From: Primula veris
Taxonomy: Eukaryota; Streptophyta; Magnoliopsida; Ericales; Primulaceae
Assembly (NCBI GenBank): GCA_963682055.1
Contig: OY821747.1
Coordinates: 32,858,126 to 32,922,125 of the forward strand
Direction of reading: 5' to 3'
DNA: 64,000 nucleotides
A program made the translations under genes and the position numbers. Below the pieces are notes generated by a model, which was not told the DNA's origin, made no database searches, and saw nothing but the letters and a program-made list of their open reading frames with translations. Shown in pieces: positions 60,681 to 64,000 of the stretch. Within the stretch, counting starts at the first letter, position 1; every line of letters begins with the position of its first letter.

Positions 60681-63600
60681 TCAATCACTATCATCTTCTT
60701 CAGATTCTTCTTCTTTTTCCCCATTTGAAGTCAATTTCAAACCTGCATTCAAAACACCTCGTCGTTCTAACATAACCAAATCAAGAAGCTTCCTCCGAGC
60801 CTCGTAAACCGGATTCTTCTCAATCAAACACCCCCTCTCGTAGGCCTCTCTCAAGAAAACCGTATGCCTCTTCCCTTTCGTCGATAAATAAAAAATCCCT
60901 GGATGGTCTAAAAACAAATCCCTAATATTCAAATCAATCCCAAACCACTTCCTAAAATGGCTAATCTTCTCCACCTCCACCATCTTCTCCACTGTCAAGC
61001 TCAAGAACTCGTGCACGATCGCCACCGCCCGTTTCTCACTCTTCATCTTCCCTAACTTCGATTTTCCCGCTTCTTTCTCATCTTCATACGGGCCGACGTA
61101 AGGCAATCTCTGCCATTCCTTCACCTTCGCCTTAAGATTCTTACTTAGCTTCATCCCGGGTGGAAACCCGTGCTTGAAACTATACATAATATCTGTCCTA
61201 TCGACGTTACATTCATCTTTACAACATTCGATCATTCTCCACTTCTGCACCGATGATGTCAGTCTAAAACTGGGGTCTTCGGCGACTAGTTTGATTAAAT
61301 GGGTGTTTGGTTCTTGTGGGTTTTCGACTAATTGGAACATATCAGGGTTTTGCGAAATGACCGAGTCTTCAAAATCGTCCGGGAGGGCAAGCTCGCGATG
61401 GACCTTGAAAAGAATAAAATAATCAGTTTATCTCAATATTATGACTATTCAAATCAGTTTATTGAGCTTCTTGCTACTTACCAGACAAAAGAGACTATGT
61501 TTTTTTACAAACCAAAAGAAAGCCAGAAAATATGCTTGTAAGACGGAGACATAATTGATAATACACTTTTATTAGAGGGATAATGACAAGAAGTGAACTC
61601 CTTAAGGGCTGGTTTGGTTTTCTTGTTAACAAATAAGCTGGATTTTTTCATAGAAAAAAACAGAGTTCATCCAACTTAAAGCTTTTTCAGGCCAAAAATC
61701 TAAAGAGCCCATATTTTAAGCAAAAATGCAAACAAGTCATGCAGCCAAACAAGGCCTAGGAAATGTACATAAAAAATGAATTAAGTCGATCTATCAAAAT
61801 GCCAAAAAGATCAGGTATTCCTTAAAAATACCACCAAATACTATGAAGCACAGGTACTTTGAAATTGGAGAAATACCTGTGCGTACCCGTATTTGGTCAC
61901 ACCGCGGGTCCTTACATACTTAACAATAATATAAACCAAGTAGGATATTAGGAGGATAATATAAAATAATAAGATATCATGAGGTATTATTTACAAGACA
62001 TTTTGAGAGTTTGTCGAGTCGTTTTCTATATTATTCTATTTCTATTTCATTCTCGTGTTGTCTGAAGTACATTAATTATCCGCCGTTAAATATTCAAAAT
62101 CGACATATTCCCATATAGGTGCTTCATAGACTAAATGTAAACAAGTTTAAGCTCAACAATATTATTTAATTAATGATCATCGTACTCATCAAACTAAGCA
62201 TTAATTCCAATATACTGAAAAAAATATCATTTGATCACAATTTTCCAAATAACTTAAGAAAACAACAACAAAAGAGGGGGGGACCTTGAGGACGGTACGG
62301 AGGGGTAGGGTTCTAGAGAGATAAACCGACAACAACCTAAAAATCATCTCCTTAGCCTCCACAGCCGAACAAACACCAGACTCCAAAACAGCAATGCTTT
62401 CCGCAGCAGGAGTTAGCCTAATGTGCAGCTTTGAATCAACAGAGAAGATGTGAAAAATGCGAGGGTATCGGCGGAGGAAAGGGGCTGCGCCACAGTTGAG
62501 ACGGAGGTGCTGCGAGAGACGGTCAAGGAAGAGGAAAGAGAGGGAAGGGGGATGGGTTTGCGAGGATTAATTCTTATATGGAAGTTACTTTTATCAACTT
62601 AAAAGTTTTTTCAGGCTAAAAATCGAATGAGCCCATATTTTAAGCAAAAAAGCAAAGAAGTCGTGGAACCAAACAAGGCCTAGGTATACACCAGATAAAC
62701 TAGGAAATGTAAACCAAACGTGAAATAAGCTAATATATCAATATGCCAAAAAGATCAGATATTCCTTCAAAAAATACCACGAAATCGAAACAAGTTTAAG
62801 TTCAACAATATCATTTCAAGAATGATCATCACATTCATAAAACTAAGCATTATGAAACCATACCAAAACAAACATCCTTAGATCACAAGTTTCTACATAA
62901 ATGAATAGGTAGAAAAACAAAGGACCGGGAACCTTGAGGAAGGCGCGGAGGGGAAGGGTTCTAGAGCGAGACTTCGAAAGCAGCCTAAGAAGTCTTGTCT
63001 TTATATGAAAGTATGAAACCATACTACAACAAATATCATTTGATCACAATTTTCCACATAAATGAAAAAGTAAAAAGGAAGAGTAGAGCGAGACTTTGAG
63101 GACGGCGCGGAGGGGTAGGGTTCTAAATTATCGAAATATTTCATTCCTAGTGTCTTAGAGAGTTCATCTTATAAAAAACACAGTCACACCTAGCGTCCAA
63201 AATCAACAAATATCATTTGATCACAATTTTCCACATAAACCTCCCATTTTGATTTTTTTTTTGATGAAATAGTTATTTTTTCCCTATGTATTTTGATTAA
63301 AAAAAAATTCAAAAATTAGAGTTTCAGCCCTTTTGGTTTCTGTTTTGTCCCTGCATAAACGAATAGGTAAAAAGGAAAAATAAGAGCGGGAACCTTGAGG
63401 AGGGTGCAGAGGTGTAGAGTTCTAGACCTAGAACCAATAACAGCATAAGAAGCCTGTCCTTAAATTTTTTAAACAAGGCCTAGGTACACAACAGAAAAAC
63501 TAGAAAACGTACATCAAAGTGAAATAAGTTATTCAATCAATCAATATGCCAAAAAGACTAGGTATTCCTTACAAAATACCATCAAATGATAACAAGTTTA

Positions 63601-64000
63601 AGCTCAACAACATCATTTAAAAACTAAAAAAGAGCGGAGACCTTAAGACCAGGTAGCAGCCTAAAACCGATAGCAGCTACAAATATCATTAGCTCATAAT
63701 TTTCTACACAATTAAAAAGGTAAAAAGAAAAAGAAAAAAAAAGAGAGAACACGAACCTTGAGGACGGCGCGAAGCGGTAGGGTTCTAGAGAGAGAAATCG
63801 AGAGCAGCCGAATAATACGGTCCTTGGCCTCGACAGGTGAAGAGAGAGAACACTCCAAATTAGCGAGCTTTGTAGCAGCAGGACTGAGCCTAACATGGGG
63901 CTTTGAATCAACAGAAAATATCTGAAAAATATGAGGGTATCGGAGGAGGAAAGGGGCAGCGCCGTGGTTGAGTCGGAGGTGCTGAGCGAGACAGTCGAGG
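60681..64000 (-). CDS. PORR-domain protein (WTF-type organelle RNA-splicing factor), 5' end outside window
   Basis: PORR proteins bind organellar group II introns and aid their splicing in plastids or mitochondria. The last exon (61403-60681) encodes 240 residues: VHRELALPDDFEDS, FRKWFGID, the hallmark DHPGIFYLSTKGKRHTVFLR, REAYERG and a C-terminal tail ending EEESEEDDSD. Its acceptor (ttcaag|GTC) is phase 0 and fits a donor CTCAAG|gt. Two intact upstream exon versions end with that donor: 63757 to beyond 64000 (LDCLAQHLRLNHGAAPFLLR, YPHIFQIFSVDSK, ... LPLRAVLK) and 62285-62562 (LFLDRLSQHLRLNCGAAPFL, RRYPRIFHIFSVDSK, ... LPLRTVLK). The window-edge copy is probably the true exon because it can continue upstream; the start codon and transit peptide are not in view. 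Confidence 0.85.
61404..62284. other. PORR-gene intron segment with MITE fragment
   Basis: Holds a TTTGGTT-type MITE at about 61608-61758 (gggctggtttggttttcttg on the left, gcagccaaacaaggccta on the right). Also holds a copy of the tttaagctcaacaatat segment (about 62148) that accompanies each exon copy further up. No coding sequence. Confidence 0.5.
62285..62562 (-). CDS. Duplicated PORR exon, proximal copy
   Basis: Open from about LANPSPFPLSFLFLDRL through RRYPRIFHIFSVDSK to LSRTLPLRTVLK, ending at a phase-0 donor (CTCAAG|gtcccc). It is homologous throughout to the copy at 63757-64000 but differs at many residues (for example SKLHIRLTPAAESIAVLESG versus SKPHVRLSPAATKLANLECS). No stop interrupts it. 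I see no clear acceptor or start codon at its upstream edge, so whether it is used as an alternative exon is unknown. Confidence 0.6.
62933..63690 (-). pseudogene. Four short relic copies of the PORR exon 3' end
   Basis: Pieces of the same exon end lie at about 62933-62990 (RSRTLPLRAFLK then gttccc), 63094-63125 (RTLPLRAVLK, donor changed to aaagtc), 63394-63450 (RSRTLHLCTLLK then gttccc) and 63642-63690 (AAIGFRLLPGLK then gtctcc). Each is followed downstream by a similar A-rich spacer and lacks the 5' part of the exon. With the two complete copies this makes six, all in the same orientation. Confidence 0.75.
63757..64000 (-). CDS. PORR upstream exon, distal copy (cut by window edge)
   Basis: Open to the window edge in the frame LDCLAQHLRLNHGAAPFLLR ... 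LSRTLPLRAVLK, with donor CTCAAG|gttcgt in phase 0, compatible with the last exon at 61403. The conserved core APFLLRYPHIFQIF is the PORR N-terminal signature. The rest of the exon lies beyond 64000. Confidence 0.75.

Overview
This is a 64 kb window of nuclear DNA from a flowering plant, most likely a eudicot. Genes are split by many GT-AG introns, intergenic DNA is very AT-rich, and non-autonomous transposons are dense (fold-back MITEs, CACTA-, PIF- and Mutator-type MITEs, Helitrons and a TRIM). The gene families (L-type lectin receptor kinase, KCBP kinesin, ARF8-type auxin response factor, PORR protein) are plant families. I cannot name the species.

Layout. 1-3.7 kb: unrecognised, less AT-rich DNA that looks like a decayed transposon. 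5.5-7.6 kb: MITEs and a duplicated promoter segment. 7675-12721 (+): a lectin receptor kinase in three exons with a 2.9 kb, repeat-filled first intron. 14085-23627 (-): a full-length kinesin-like calmodulin-binding protein; 23 exons join in frame to 1,276 residues (MyTH4, FERM, coiled coil, C-terminal motor, calmodulin-binding helix). 23.6-26.1 kb: an array of fold-back and 173-bp tandem repeats at its 5' side. 26-32.6 kb: intergenic DNA with a Helitron and a CACTA-type MITE. 32663-44288 (-): an ARF8-type auxin response factor; 14 exons join in frame to 774 residues, with the miR167 target site, a TRIM in intron 11 and a decaying partial exon copy in intron 9. 44.3-54 kb: gene-poor, with tandem repeats, a 9-bp-TSD Mutator-type MITE, several Helitrons and a plastid-type tRNA-His relic. 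54028-55856 (-): a diverged, frameshifted SPT16-like N-terminal fragment joined to an acidic tail. 56897-58919 (-): an acyl-activating enzyme whose two exons do not join in frame at the obvious splice sites. 60681 to beyond 64000 (-): a PORR-domain (WTF-type) organelle RNA-splicing protein whose upstream exon has been copied at least six times.

The genes do not form a pathway. They are independent plant genes, most on the minus strand; the lectin kinase and the kinesin converge at about 13-14 kb. The most unusual features are the array of partial exon copies in the PORR gene, the SPT16-NTD/acidic-tail chimera, the exon relic in ARF8, and the number of intact small transposons with recognisable target-site duplications. 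Exon boundaries were read by eye from splice signals and reading frame, and were checked by the exon phases summing correctly.
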